Source: Microcebus murinus (Eukaryota > Chordata > Mammalia > Primates > Cheirogaleidae). Taken from it: a stretch of 64,000 nucleotides of DNA. Position 1 is the first letter of the stretch. Each line of letters starts with the position of its first letter. The stretch spans positions 45,406,001-45,470,000 of the forward strand of contig NC_134106.1 of assembly GCF_040939455.1 (NCBI RefSeq). The letters are read 5' to 3'. The notes under the pieces were generated by a model. The model did not search any database, was not told the origin of the DNA, and was given only the letters and a program-made list of their open reading frames with translations. Positions 26,875-38,800 of this stretch are shown here, piece after piece. The position numbers were made by a program, and so were the translations under genes.

Positions 26875-27870
26875 TTTACTGAAGTATAATTGACACACAA
26901 TTTAATGAATATAATTTGATAAGTTTTGACATGTGATTACACCATGAAGCCATTATCACAATCAAGATAATGAAGACATCCATCACCCCCAAAAGGTTTT
27001 CTCACGCCCCTTCATAGTCCTTCCTGCCCACTCCTCCCAGCCTACCCACCCATTCCCCAGTCCCTAACCACTGATCTGAATAGTTTGCATTTTCTAGCAT
27101 TTTTTGTAAATAGAATCAAAGTAATATGTGTCTTTTACTGCTTTAACTCAGTATACTTTGAGATTGATTCATGCTGTTGCAAGTGTAAAGGAAAATAAAA
27201 ATCCCAGGACCACCCCCCTCCAACTCCTTATGCAAAAAGGAAGGAGGCTGAGTCATGCAGCATCTCTGCCAAATGAACAGCTGTTACTAACCTTAGGCAT
27301 TAGCCAGATCTCCAGGATAAGACAAAGGCCCCAGGCACCTGCGAAGTACTGCCTCTACAGATCATTATAAGGAAAATTTTTTCTGGCTTCCCATAAACAA
27401 GGACATACCAATTATAACTTTGGATCTGCAGACCAAGTCTAGCTCCTAAAACTAAAGTCTGTTCTATTCCACACTAATAATTTACAGGTTTATCTTCCCA
27501 GGTGCAGAACAGAGATAACAAGATCAAACATTCTTCCACCTACCCAGGGACATCTACATAATTGATGCTTCCTTCACTCCCCTTTTCTAACATTCACCAC
27601 AGATTTGTCTGTGGTTTGTTTTTCCCAGGTGTGTCCTCAAACTTTGGCTTAATAACTATGCTTTGATTGGGATCCTTGCCTCGTTTACTCTGGGTTGTCA
27701 CATGTATCAGTAGTTCATTTTTATTGCTGACTAGTATTCTATTATGTGAATATATTACAGTTTGTTCATCCATTCACCTGTTGATGGGCATTGAGTTGTG
27801 TCCAGTTTGGGGCTATTACAAATAAAGTAGCTATTAACCATTTGTTTACCTGTTTCTTTTAACTCTTTTT
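26875..27870 (-). mobile_element. L1M 3' end, split by a solo LTR
   Basis: On the plus strand it runs antisense from the 3' UTR ('AGTATAATTGACACACAATT', 'CATCACCCCCAAAAGGTTTT') into the end of ORF2. After the LTR it resumes with 'GTATCAGTAGTTCATTTTTA' and 'GGGCATTGAGTTGTGTCCAG'. It sits inside the hAT element. Confidence 0.85.
27185..27694 (+). mobile_element. Solo LTR of an ERV1-type endogenous retrovirus
   Basis: About 510 bp beginning TGTAAAGGAAAATAAAAATC and ending CTCTGGGTTGTCA, with the TG...CA termini of an LTR. The flanks read CAAG before and CATG after. The L1 consensus has CATG at this point, so this is a 4-bp TSD with one change, as expected for gammaretrovirus-like ERV1. A decayed polyadenylation signal (AATAAC) lies near 27650. 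No gag, pol or env remains, which indicates recombination between two LTRs. It has no coding capacity. Confidence 0.78.
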
Positions 27871-27934
27871 TTTTTTTTAATGTGGCTACTAGAAAATTTA
27901 AAGTGTAGCTCACATTAAATTTCAACTGGACAGC

Positions 27935-29422
27935 GGACATCCAGATTCTCTTCCAGGCCATCCACTTCCCTGAAATAGGCTGACTGCCTGCTTGAGTTAA
28001 ATTCAACAAATTCAGCTGTTGTTACAAAGGTGAAGGGCTTGGGGAGGTGGTGGACATGGGGTACATCCTCCATTTCTGCCCCCCAGACTGGCCTTTTTAC
28101 CGGGCACAGCCTCAGGGAACTAGCAGTCTGGCAGAGGAGACAGATGCACAGACAGCCGCTAGAATTCAACAGGAGAAGCCAGGCAGACGCGCAGAACGGG
28201 CTCTGGCTAGGAAGAGAGGAAGAACTTACTTCTGTCTGGGGAGCTAGGAAAGGTTTCCCCAGGAGATGATCTTTGAACCAGGTATTAGGGGATGAAAATC
28301 CACCAAGCAGAGTGGAGGGAGGGCTTTCCAAGTGCAGGAGAAAGCATTAAAATGCCCTAGGGCAAAGCAGGTTCCAGGAGCTGGGAGCAAAGAAGAGGGT
28401 GAGAGATGGGGATGGCTAGAGAGAGGGCCAGCCAGGGCCTGACTAAAGGGCCTGCCACGCCACGCTGAGTGAGCTGGACCCTGTCCTTAGGCGCTGACAC
28501 TGTGGGGCCAGGAAAGAGCCAGACCACAGCTGCACTTTAGGGGAACTCAGGAGTGATCAGTGCCTCGACAATGCCGGTGGGATTGAGCAGCAGGTTCTAA
28601 ATTCTGGAGAGCTCAGCAGCAGACTGGGCAGGACACGGCCACTAACTGGATGGGAAGCATGACTCTGGAGTCCCCCATGGCCACTGCTCCTGGGTGGACA
28701 CCATCCTCTCCTGTCTAGACTCTGATGACAGTTTCCCCACAGGTGCTCTTCTCACCCTGTCCAGACCACCCACCTCACTGAGGGCACAGTGACATTTAAA
28801 CTCCCTAATTGTATCCTGCTGGCTCAGTTTCCCCTAGGGCTCCCTTCCAGCTCTAGAATGAAATGTCACCTCCCTTGAGTAGGCACCAAGCCCCAGGCAA
28901 GCTGGGCTCACCGCCTGTGCAGCCTGTTCCTGCCAGCCCAGCATTCTCCAGCCCCTCTCAGCATCTCCCCCTTCTCCCTGCCCACCTCACCCCCACCTCA
29001 CATGCACACAGAGCACAACAGTGCACAGCCCTCCACCCCCTCCTCCTCTCAGCCTATCTGCCTTGTCACAGGGCTTGGCCTAGACTGAACACAAAAGCTT
29101 CCTCCCCTTCCAGGCATGGTTTGGAGACTCCTTCTCCAGAAGCTTCTCCAGAAGCTCTCATTGAGGGGGGAGCCACAAGGACAAAGCCCCATGCATGCAC
29201 TAGGTTTTCTGACCCAACACACAATGTGAGAAGAGGGTCACAGGTGATCTTTCCAGATAGAATCATTACTCTAGTCTCTAAAAGACCTGGGGAGGGCTTG
29301 TTTATTTTGTCAAGGGGCAGGGGAAGCTTTATGGAGATGAGAAAAATGAATAGGAGGCTCTTGCCCTTAATATGTTAGTAATTAAGATGAAGAAGATAGA
29401 ACAGGCAAAGTAAAAGGACATC
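27935..29422. other. Non-repeat DNA, no gene seen
   Basis: The longest open frame (28863-29378, plus) is proline/serine-rich and has no recognisable domain. A 12-bp unit CTTCTCCAGAAG is duplicated head-to-tail at 29131-29154. Nothing else stands out. Confidence 0.5.
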
Positions 29423-29436
29423 AAGACATTTGCAAA

Positions 29437-29820
<384 letters not shown>

Positions 29821-30003
29821 TTAAAATGTACTCAACATTGTCCTACAGCTATAGAAGATACCATAAGTGAACCTTAAGGCTCCTTGTCTTTAGGTGTTAA
29901 CGATTTTGCTGGGGAAGCAAAATCCACATGCATGATGACATTTGGGAATAAATCCATCACTAGGTGGGGAGGACCAGTTGATAAATGTCATAAGTACCTG
30001 GAA

Positions 30004-30174
30004 CAGGGCTTCCTAAACTGTACTATGCACGCAAGACACCCAGGGGTTTTGTTCAAGTGCAAATTCTGATCCAGCAGCTCTGGGGTGAAGCTCCAGAGTC
30101 TGCATTTCTCACATGTTCCCTGAGGAGGCCGATGCTGCCGGTCTGGGACCCCATTTTGAGCAGCAAGGCCCTTA
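30004..30174 (+). mobile_element. MER5A-type hAT-Charlie element
   Basis: 'CAGGGCTTCCTAAACTGTAC', 'GATCCAGCAGCTCTGGGGTG' and 'GCATTTCTCACATGTTCCCT' follow the MER5A consensus in order, as does 'GATGCTGCCGGTCTGGGACC'. Both ends are present but diverged. Confidence 0.85.
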
Positions 30175-32744
30175 GCGAATGGTGAGAACGCTGTGAGCCG
30201 CAGCATTCAGGGAAGGCTCCAAAAACAAGGAGGACCGTGGCCAGGACCCGAAGTCAGGGTGGGCAGGACAAGGTAGGAGGAGATGCGCCAGAGGGAGTCA
30301 TGGCCTTAGCAATGACATGGGGCAGAGTTAAGCTCAGAGGCAGGAAGATCCACGGGGTCAGGAGGTGGACACGCTGGGACTGCATTGGCAATCCCGCAAG
30401 AACTAAACAAGACTACGTTATATGGAGTCTTAAATGCCATGTTGAGGACTTGTAGTTTATTTTAAAAAGAAATAATGGGCTGGAGGTGGTTCTTGAGTCA
30501 AATTTTGATAACATGTTCAGTAAAAGTAGAAGAGTACAGAATATACATCCATGCAGGGGATAAGGGGAAGGGGGGCACAGTCTCACTTCTTACCCTTAAG
30601 AGATTCGGTTCAGCTCTTTGATGCTGTGTCCCCCTCCCTCCCCTCCCCTCCCCCCATCCCAGGCCTGGCTCTCTGAGACCTTGGCTCTAGGAGCCTTTTA
30701 ACCAGAGAGCGAAGTCTCAGATGATGCAGCAATGTGAGGAGAGACACCTTCTACGGTTCCACGGAGTCTTTCTCTCTCTCCATGGATGTATAAACAATTC
30801 CACAGCACATGATAGACGTGAGGGGGGGCACACTAATTCCCTCGAGGCAAATGATAAGCTGGCAGGTTTGGCTCCAGGGAAGGAGATAAAAGCTCCAAAC
30901 ACGGCTGAATGACTCTTGGGATTGGAGCCTGGTACAGATGCAAATTAAAACAAAAACTATATAAACAGCAGCACAATCGCACCATTCAGGCTGCCTTCAT
31001 TAGCAGCCAGCCCTCCAGTGCCACTGGCCGCAAAGACAACTCCCCTTTCTTCTCCCTCCTCACTAATTTCCAAGCTGGTCAACAAAAGGAAGCTAAGGAC
31101 AAAAGCAGTTCTAATTGACGAGGCTCTGGGGAGAGGGTCACAGGGGAGATTCATTTTATGTGTGCAAATCCAAAAGCAAATGCGATGTGTCAGACAAGCA
31201 GGACAGGCCCCCTGCTGAGGTGCCCAGTGCCTCCTCTCAAAGCTCACCGTGGCCAGGCCAACAACCCAGCAGTCACATCCATCAGCCCAGGCCTCCCGGT
31301 GCCCCAGAGAGCCAACTTTCCAGCATGCTGCCTGGTATGGGAGGAGCCCATTGGCCGGCCAGGCCTGTGACGCAATGACAAACTGCCATGAAGTACGAGA
31401 AGGAGGCCCAGCCTCTACTCTTTATTGTAGAGGACAAAGTTCATTCTTTGCATAATCATGAAGCATCATTATGCTGAGTGGTCACTGGGTTAAGGAGATA
31501 CAGTTTCTCCAAAATCCACCTCTTGTGGAACGTTCAGGCTCCAAGGAGGGAGCGTCTGCTTAAAAACCACAGGTTACCCTCGTTTTCTTACCGTTGGGCT
31601 GGCATTCCTAGTCACTCACACCCGCCTCGCCAGGACACTCGGCAAGTAACAGAGCTCTCCAACTGTATCTCTCACCCCACACATCCTGCTGTCCCGCCAC
31701 GGAGATTTCGGCACTCTTCCAGAATTCTCTCCTGCTTAGCCCACCGTCCATCCACAACCCCTCAGCCTCTCAGGAGCCGCTCGCTCACTGTCAGTAATCC
31801 CCGCACTACTTAGCTCATGCGCTATTGGGAGACTCAAATGAAATGAGGGACATGGAAGCAACTATAAATGGCATAAACATATTAACAGAAATGTCTTAAT
31901 TGCGGCTATAGCACTGGCCCATCTAGTGACTGCTAAAAAAGCTCCCTCTTTCTCGTTAAATAAAACAATTGTGTTTTTTTTTTTCAATCAATAGAACAAA
32001 TTAAGATTCTTGCATATCAACACCAACATGAACTTCTAACACTTTAAAATCATGGAAACCAAAACGGCCAAAGCGAGCCATGCCCCACCTTGGCCCTTTG
32101 GTGGCTGCCCGGAGAATCTCACCTGCACGTGCCTGGTGGTCACCCTCGCTTCCCCCTGCTTTCAGCCGTGCCGCTCTACTGCTCTGATGGCAGGTGAAAG
32201 GGATTGTGGTTGGGAGAGGGAAAGACCAAAGAGAATAGTTTAGGGTGGGAGGGTTTCTTTTCTCTAACTTTGAATGTTGCATTGCTTTGCCTTGTTAGAA
32301 AGGACTCTATCCTTTAGAAAGAGGATTGTGTTTGTCATCTAACTGGCAGCTGCTGTTGTGGACAAGGACACTGTTCTTTTCCTGCGTATGTGCTAAGCAG
32401 CAAAGGAGGAGTGGGGAGAGGAGAGCATAGGAAAGTCCTGTGACCCTGCTCAAATGACTGCAGCTTCCACTCCTCCCCACCCAGCCGAGGGGTCCCTAAG
32501 CCACGAGGTTGCTCTCTTGTTTTCCCAGCTGATAAGGATAAAAGAGGAGTTATCTGCCACAAACAGCCACTGGCTTTAGGGGAGGAGAAGCCCAGGGCTG
32601 GTGGTTAACAACACAGACCCAGCACTATTTTCCTCCAGCTTCCAAGCCCTGGCTGCTTCAGCTTCAATGCTGTTGAAAAGATAATGTGGGTCATTGGTAT
32701 TCTCAGGTCTTAAAGGTCTTTTCCAAATTATATTCGCATCACAA
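30175..32744. other. 2.6 kb with no recognised transposon
   Basis: No Alu, L1, MIR or DNA transposon was recognised. A C-rich tract lies at about 30630-30660. The segment 30900-32060 has AT-rich islands with homeodomain- and POU-like motifs (for example TTTGCATAAT at 31447). No open frame shows a known domain. It may contain regulatory DNA, but that is inference. Confidence 0.45.
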
Positions 32745-33210
32745 TTGTATTGTTTCCTAGGGCTGCCATAACAAATTATTGCAAACTGAGTGGCTTAAAA
32801 CAACAGAAGCATTCTCTCACACTTGGTAGGGGCCAGCAGTCCAAAGTCAAGGATGTTAGGGTTGGTTCCTTCTGTAGGCTCCAAGAGAGAACCTGTTCCT
32901 CGTCTCTTTCTTGGCTTCTGGTGGCTGCTAGCAATCTTTGGCATTCCTTGGCTTATGGCTTGCTGCAATTCCTGCAATTCCTGCCTCCATTTTCGCATAT
33001 GACCTTTGTCTCTGTGTCTGTGTGTCCTGTCCTCTTCTTATAAGGGCATGTGTTATTGTACCTAGGGCCCATCCTAAATCCAGGATGATCGTACCTCAAC
33101 ATCCTTACATCTGCAAAGACCTTTTATTCCAAATACAGTTACCTTTGTAGTCCCAGAAGTGAGGACTTAGACATATCTTTTCTGGGGACCACCATTCAAT
33201 CCACTCACCA
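32745..33210 (-). mobile_element. MLT1-type LTR (ERVL-MaLR)
   Basis: Antisense LTR: it opens 'TTTCCTAGGGCTGCCATAAC', followed by 'GTGGCTTAAAACAACAGAAG' and 'TCTTTGGCATTCCTTGGCTT'. It then reads 'TACATCTGCAAAGACC' and ends near 'GGGGACCACCATTCAATCC'. A 12-bp unit, TGCAATTCCTGC, overlaps itself near 32963. Confidence 0.85.
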
Positions 33211-33542
33211 GCCAAACAGAGGGAAAGGGAGAAGACCAGGAAACCACGTGGCACCTCTCTTCAAACCTACAAGAACTTATGGGACAAGGTGGGGACTGGA
33301 ATGACTCAGCCAAAGTATGGTAGCAAGGACAATAGGAGTGCTGAATGTGCCTTCAGCATGGCCGCAGTAGGGAAAGGGGCATTTGCTTGGGATCTGTCCT
33401 CCACTGAGACCCACAGAGGACACCAGGTGGCTGGAATGACAAAGTTCCCCAGTATGAGCCGTGTCATCAGTATCTCTCCCACTCACCACCCCTTCCTCTC
33501 ATCCCACTTACCCCTGCTGGGTGACCTATGGATAGCCCAGAG

Positions 33543-34080
33543 CAGGGGTCCTCAAACTTTTTAAACAGGGGGCCAGTTCACTGTCCCTCAGACCGTTGGA
33601 GGGCTGGACTATAGTTTAAAAAAAAAACTATGGGCCGGGCGCGGTGGCTCACGCCTGTAATCCTAGCTCTCTGGGAGGCCGAGGCGGGCGGATTGCTCGA
33701 GGTCAGGAGTTAGAAACCAGCCTGAGCAAGAGCGAGACCCCGTCTCTACTATAAAATAGAAAGAAATTAATTGGCCAACTAATATATATACAAAAAATTA
33801 GCCGGGCATGGTGGCAAATGCCTGTAGTCCCAGCTACTTGGGAGGCTGAGGCAGGAGGATTGCTTGAGCCAGGAGTTTGAGGTTGCTATGAGCTAGGCTG
33901 ATGCCATGGCACTCACTCTAGCCTGGGCAACAAAGCGAGACTCTGTCTCAAAAAAAAAAAAAAAAAAAAAAACTATGAACAAATTCCTATGCACACTGCA
34001 CATATCTTATTTTGAAGTAAAAAAACAAACGGGCAAAAACACCCACATGTGGCCCGTGGGCCATAGTTTGAGGACACCTG
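33543..34080 (+). mobile_element. hAT-type MITE, split by an Alu
   Basis: Its ends are CAGGGGTCCTCAAACTTTTT and AGTTTGAGGACACCTG, imperfect inverted repeats. A perfect 8-bp TSD, GCCCAGAG, lies at 33535-33542 and 34081-34088, diagnostic of the hAT superfamily. Without the Alu the element is about 195 bp and has no coding capacity. The sharp ends and perfect TSD suggest it is not ancient. Confidence 0.9.
33633..33966 (+). mobile_element. Alu: Strepsirrhine-type Alu inside the hAT MITE
   Basis: The TSD AAAAAACTATG lies at 33622-33632 and 33967-33977. The linker AATTAATTGGCCAACTAA is intact. It post-dates the hAT insertion. Confidence 0.95.
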
Positions 34081-34406
34081 GCCCAGAGCATTTCACCCTC
34101 CGGAGGGAGTGAAGAAGGCAGCAGCCTAGGCTGAGCCCCAGGAAACTCTCCCAAGGGCCTTTCTGTCCAGGACTTTGCCTGCCAGCTTTGTGACAGTCAG
34201 CCAACTCTGCCCACTCTGAGACTGCTCAAGTGAGTGCACGTCCACAACCGGTGAGTTAATACAGGATTCTCACTTAACTTTCCTCTGCTGCTGTTAATGT
34301 TTACAAAAGGAAAACAGAAGAAAAAGTCCTCACTTAATTAACAAAATCCAATCAAAGCACTAGAAAAAGGAACACCAGGTACAAAAATTCTAAAAGTTAT
34401 TCTATC

Positions 34407-34750
<344 letters not shown>

Positions 34751-34775
34751 TCAAAGGAAATTTCCTGAAGTTCTT

Positions 34776-34806
34776 TTTTTTAATTTCAGCATATTATGGG
34801 GGTCTA
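34776..34806 (-). mobile_element. L1: Extremely short L1 3' insertion (31 bp)
   Basis: The plus strand reads T(6)AATTTCAGCATA then TTATGGGGGTCTA. This is the reverse complement of the last bases of the L1 at 20157-20464 (GGTACCCCCGTAATATGCTG then AAATTAAAA), with about three differences. An 8-bp direct repeat, AAGTTCTT, flanks it at 34768-34775 and 34807-34814. Confidence 0.72.
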
Positions 34807-35084
34807 AAGTTCTTAATGTCACCTCCCTCCCAAGAAATCACTGCCAACTGTGTAAATAAACAGAGCAGCTGTGTCAGTGATAGTTATCAAGAAAACTTCT
34901 GAGGCCAGAGATGGCAACCCTTTGGTCAAGGCCAACCCTGTAAAATACATCCTGTTTTTCAGGCCTAGAGTCCACTAACAGTTGAAAATCGAACTTTTCC
35001 CTCACAGTGCTAGAAAGAGGAAGTCTGGCAAATGTGATTGGAAAAAGTTGTGTGGATGACTGGAGGGAATGAACTTTCACTTTC

Positions 35085-35200
35085 ATTCATTTAGCAGGTA
35101 TTTGTTGAGTGTGTACCTTATGCTGGTCCCTCTGCTAGAACTAGGCATACAGCCTGGACAGCAACTCAAACGTGGCCCTGCCTTCGTGGACATATAGCCA
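35085..35200 (+). repeat. Ancient interspersed repeat, family uncertain
   Basis: 'TTTAGCAGGTATTTGTTGAG' and 'CTAGGCATACAGCCTGGACA' have the same layout as the fragment at 11186-11345. Family not determined. Confidence 0.35.
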
Positions 35201-35350
35201 CTGCCTGGGCTAAAGCCTTCTCTCATAAATCTCTTTCCCTATATAACTTCTCACACAATTATGGACTCTTTGAATCAGTCAATTAAAGATGGAAAATGTA
35301 CAGCTCTTGCTTCCTTACTCCGAACTGTTGGGGCTGCTGAATGACTAGAG

Positions 35351-35815
35351 CAGTGGTCCCTAGGCCAGCAGCAGCAGTAGCACTGCTAATTCTTGGGCCA
35401 CGGCCCAGACCCGCGGGATCAGAAGTTCTGCAGCGGGCCCAGCAAGCTGTGCTTCCATAAGCCCTCCAGATGATTCTGATGCACATTTTTTTTTTTTTTT
35501 TGGAGATAGAATCTCGCTTTGTCACCTGGTCTAGAGTGCCGTGGCATCAGCCTAGTTCACAGCAATCTCAAACTCCTGGACTTAAGCGATCCTCCTTCCT
35601 CAGCTTCCCAAGTAGCTGGGACTACAGGCACGAACCACCACACCCAGCTAATGTTTTCTATTTTTAGTAGAGACGGGCGTCTTGCTGTTGTTCAAGCTGG
35701 TCTCGAACTCTTGACCTCAAGCAATCATCCCACTTCAGCCTCCCAGAGTGCTAGGATTACAAGTGTGAGCCACCATGCCTGGCCCTGATGCACATTTAAG
35801 TTTGACAAAGACTGG
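35351..35815 (+). mobile_element. MER5A-like hAT element, split by an Alu
   Basis: It starts CAGTGGTCCCTAGGCCAGCA and runs 'CACGGCCCAGACCC' to 'CAGATGATTCTGATGCACAT'. It resumes after the Alu with 'TTTAAGTTTGACAAAGACTG'. The order fits the MER5 group. Confidence 0.75.
35489..35784 (-). mobile_element. Alu: Alu dimer inside MER5
   Basis: A perfect 13-bp TSD, CTGATGCACATTT, lies at 35476-35488 and 35785-35797. The right arm goes straight to 'AATGTTTTCTATTTTTAGTA', so the long linker is absent in this copy. Confidence 0.95.
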
Positions 35816-38800
35816 ACTACAGCATCAGGTGCCTCTGGAGCTCGCCCTCTGAGGGATTTGGGTTCAGTCCTACTCTCCCATCAGCATTATTGAGAGCATG
35901 TATGTCATGAAGAGAAACAAACACCATCAATAGCTTTAAGAGATTTCCAAAGAGGCCACAATGTTACTCTGCCCATTTGGATCACTGAGGTTTGGATCCA
36001 ATCTCATACTCAGCTCACACTCAACATTTTCTCTCCTCACCCACCACCCCAACTCTGTTCACACCTCTATAGTATGTGTGTATGGGTCACTTTCCCTAAC
36101 CACCCTACCGCACTGTGATTCTCTCCAAGAGCAAGGACCATAGTTTGTCCTTTACATAATCCTTGTCTTCTATACCTGTCATGCCTGGGAACATAATGAA
36201 AGGGCAAAACTGCAGGGTCTTTGATTCCTGATTCTCTGCCCAGCATCTTATTGGAAGTTCAAGCTCCCCACTGGGTCCCTGCTATTCCCAAACATGCCCC
36301 ACGACTCCGCTGCTCAAGAGAATCATGGTCTTCCTCTGCTACTCTTCCCACTACTACTGGTGAAAAGAGGAGACCAGGGGAGCCCACTGCTGCCGTCCCT
36401 GACTGCCCCTGGCCTGTCACTCACTATGTCTCTCCCACAGTTTTTGTTCCTCTCATCACAGAAGGGAAAATATCTCTCCACACCAGCCAGTGATAACAGT
36501 TCCTATGAGACACCCCCCATCTCCCAAGCAAATCTGATATTTACAGCTCTGTCTGCAGGTGACTCAGGCATTCCCAGAACTAGACAAGAGGGTATTGGAT
36601 GAAACCTTCCAGTGGGTGTTACTCTCACCAACCATGAGCTGGTGTCCAAGGTCAGGATAAACAGGAATGTAAATTAGTTTCTACCTCATGCTAAGTTCCT
36701 CCTCTGCCTAGGGTATTAGGATCACCCATTGTCTCCCCTCTTAATACATAGCTACAAATTTAAGTGGCATTTTTACAATCATAGGGCTCGACTTGAGTCT
36801 CAAAGTTCTTTTTTCTATTTTTCTCATAAAATCTTAGGAGATTCTCAGAAAAAGATAAGTGCTGATAGTCTGTCCTGATGTCCTAGAGTTCCTGGGGAGA
36901 TGGATCTTCATTGCATTGGCTCTCTGTGGTGCCTAGCACACACAGTGCTTTCACTGTAGAAGGGGGATGTTTGACAAGCAAATAAATGCATTATCAAATA
37001 ATTCCATCTCATCCTGGAAAATGCTAAGCAAAGCCCAGAAGTGAAGGGCCATAGAGGGAGGTAGTTTGCAGGAAAAAGTGGGTAGAAGGAAAGATGAACA
37101 GTCTTCCACCTCGGCGCTGCATGTTCAGATGTGCAACAGGCATGTAGGGGAAAGGGAGGCTGGAGGCCTGAAACCTGGGTAGGTGGAAAAGGGCATGTGA
37201 AGAAAATTGATCTATTGAGGCTGGAATAAGAAGACAATGACATGGGAAACAAGATAGGAAAAGAAGTCAAAGCAGGAAGATCCCAAATACCTATTTTGCC
37301 CAGCCTGTAGCTAGTTTACCAGAGAAGACCACAATGGAGAAGTTTCAGTATAAACGAGCAAGAAAATGATTTGGGATTTCTGTACAAATCCCTCTGTCCT
37401 CTAAATGGAATATATGATTTCCCGAGAAGGCTAGAAAGTTGGAAAAATAGAATGCTACCATATACTAGAACTGGCTTTAAATTTCTGTCTTATTGTGCAT
37501 CTTTGCTGAAAGTAAATATCAAGGTGGAGATTATCACACATGCAATATTGACGGTGATTACATAATACAGAAATTTCACAAGTATTCTGGATGTTGTACA
37601 CAAAACTCCCCTGATGAGCTAATGTTAGGCTCTGAGGAATTATGGTCTGGGCGATGCATCAATAAAAAACCAGCAGCTACTCCCCAGGTATCAAACGCTG
37701 TGATTCCCCTAAGAGGTTGCTGACAGCCCAGCAGCTGAAATGGCTACCAAAACCAATACTGATCACTAGACAATGACATTTAAAAGACACTGAACACTAG
37801 GATAATTGTGTCAGGGAGCCATTTGCCAGAGCCAAATGCTGCATTTCCACATGGCAAACCCTTTTCAGAAGCAGATGTATGGCAGTGCAGGCCTGGCTGT
37901 GCTGAGAGCCATGGAAACTGTTTTGCAAGCTGCTACCACTAAGCAAGTAATAACACTCCTAAACACGGCTTCAGCACATAATTAAGACAGGTTTCAACTC
38001 ATCAGCCACCACACCCCTTGTGTGTGAAAGCATCTCAAAAAAGATAAGTATGCATGCAATAAAATGAACTAGGGCAAAGTTAACAGCTCCCAGGTAAGCA
38101 ATGGTGCCAGAAAACTGGGGCTTCTGGAAGGAGCAGGGCAGAGGCCCCTTCCTCAGTGTCCCATGAGACCACCCGCCCTTATTCTTCTGAACAAGTGGTC
38201 GGATGGGGACACTTGCTGCATTCTCACAGTGCAAGAGGGGAGGGAGACCTGGTATGCAATGACTCTGCCCCAAAGTCTTTTTTCCCCCAAGCTTTGTTGT
38301 CTTCCGCATTGCTGGGAACCAGGAATACTCTGGCTTCCACGGGAAAAGGGGCGGGTTCAGTTTCAGACGGCGTTTCAGCCAAGGGCGGAGGAAGAAAGGG
38401 CACTGTGCGTGCCCCCCACAACCAGCCTACCCACACCTTGGGTTGAGGGTTGGTACCTGTCTCAGCACCAAGAGCTCTGCAGTCGCCTTTTCTCCTAGGA
38501 GCTGCATTCTCTGGGCAGATTCCACTCATTTGCCCACAGAAATCTAAGAAGAGCAGCCAGCAGCCAGTGGAGTTTAGTGGAAAGGGAATGGCTTTGGAGC
38601 CAGGTGGACCTAATTTACAATTTGGCTCTGCCATGCGTTCATTGGGCTGGCCGTACCCTGGACGTGAGCTTGCCGTGGCCCTGGCTTGTCTCCCACAGCA
38701 CACGCGCTGACACCATCCTGTGTCAGTCTCTCCTCTCTCGGCTGTGTCTGGTTCTCACGGGAGTGAGCGGGAGCACAATAGGACTGAATCCTACAGCACA

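Larger units (their letters stand above)
26655..27934 (+). mobile_element. MER33-like hAT-Charlie element, split by L1
   Basis: The left part (26655-26874) has 'CTGTGCTGTCCAACACCGTA' and 'CACATGTGGCTACTGAGTGC'. The right part (27871-27934) has 'AATGTGGCTACTAGAAAATT' and ends 'ACTGGACAGCG', complementary to the start. About 1 kb of L1 and LTR separates them. The name MER33 is from memory; the hAT-type palindromic ends are directly visible. Confidence 0.75.

Noticed and set aside
26655..27934. Retroviral coding genes near the LTR
   Set aside because: Only one LTR is present and L1 sequence resumes directly on both sides, so no viral gene remains.
28863..29378. A 171-codon proline/serine-rich forward frame
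   Set aside because: Composition follows the local C-rich DNA; no motif or homologue is recognised.
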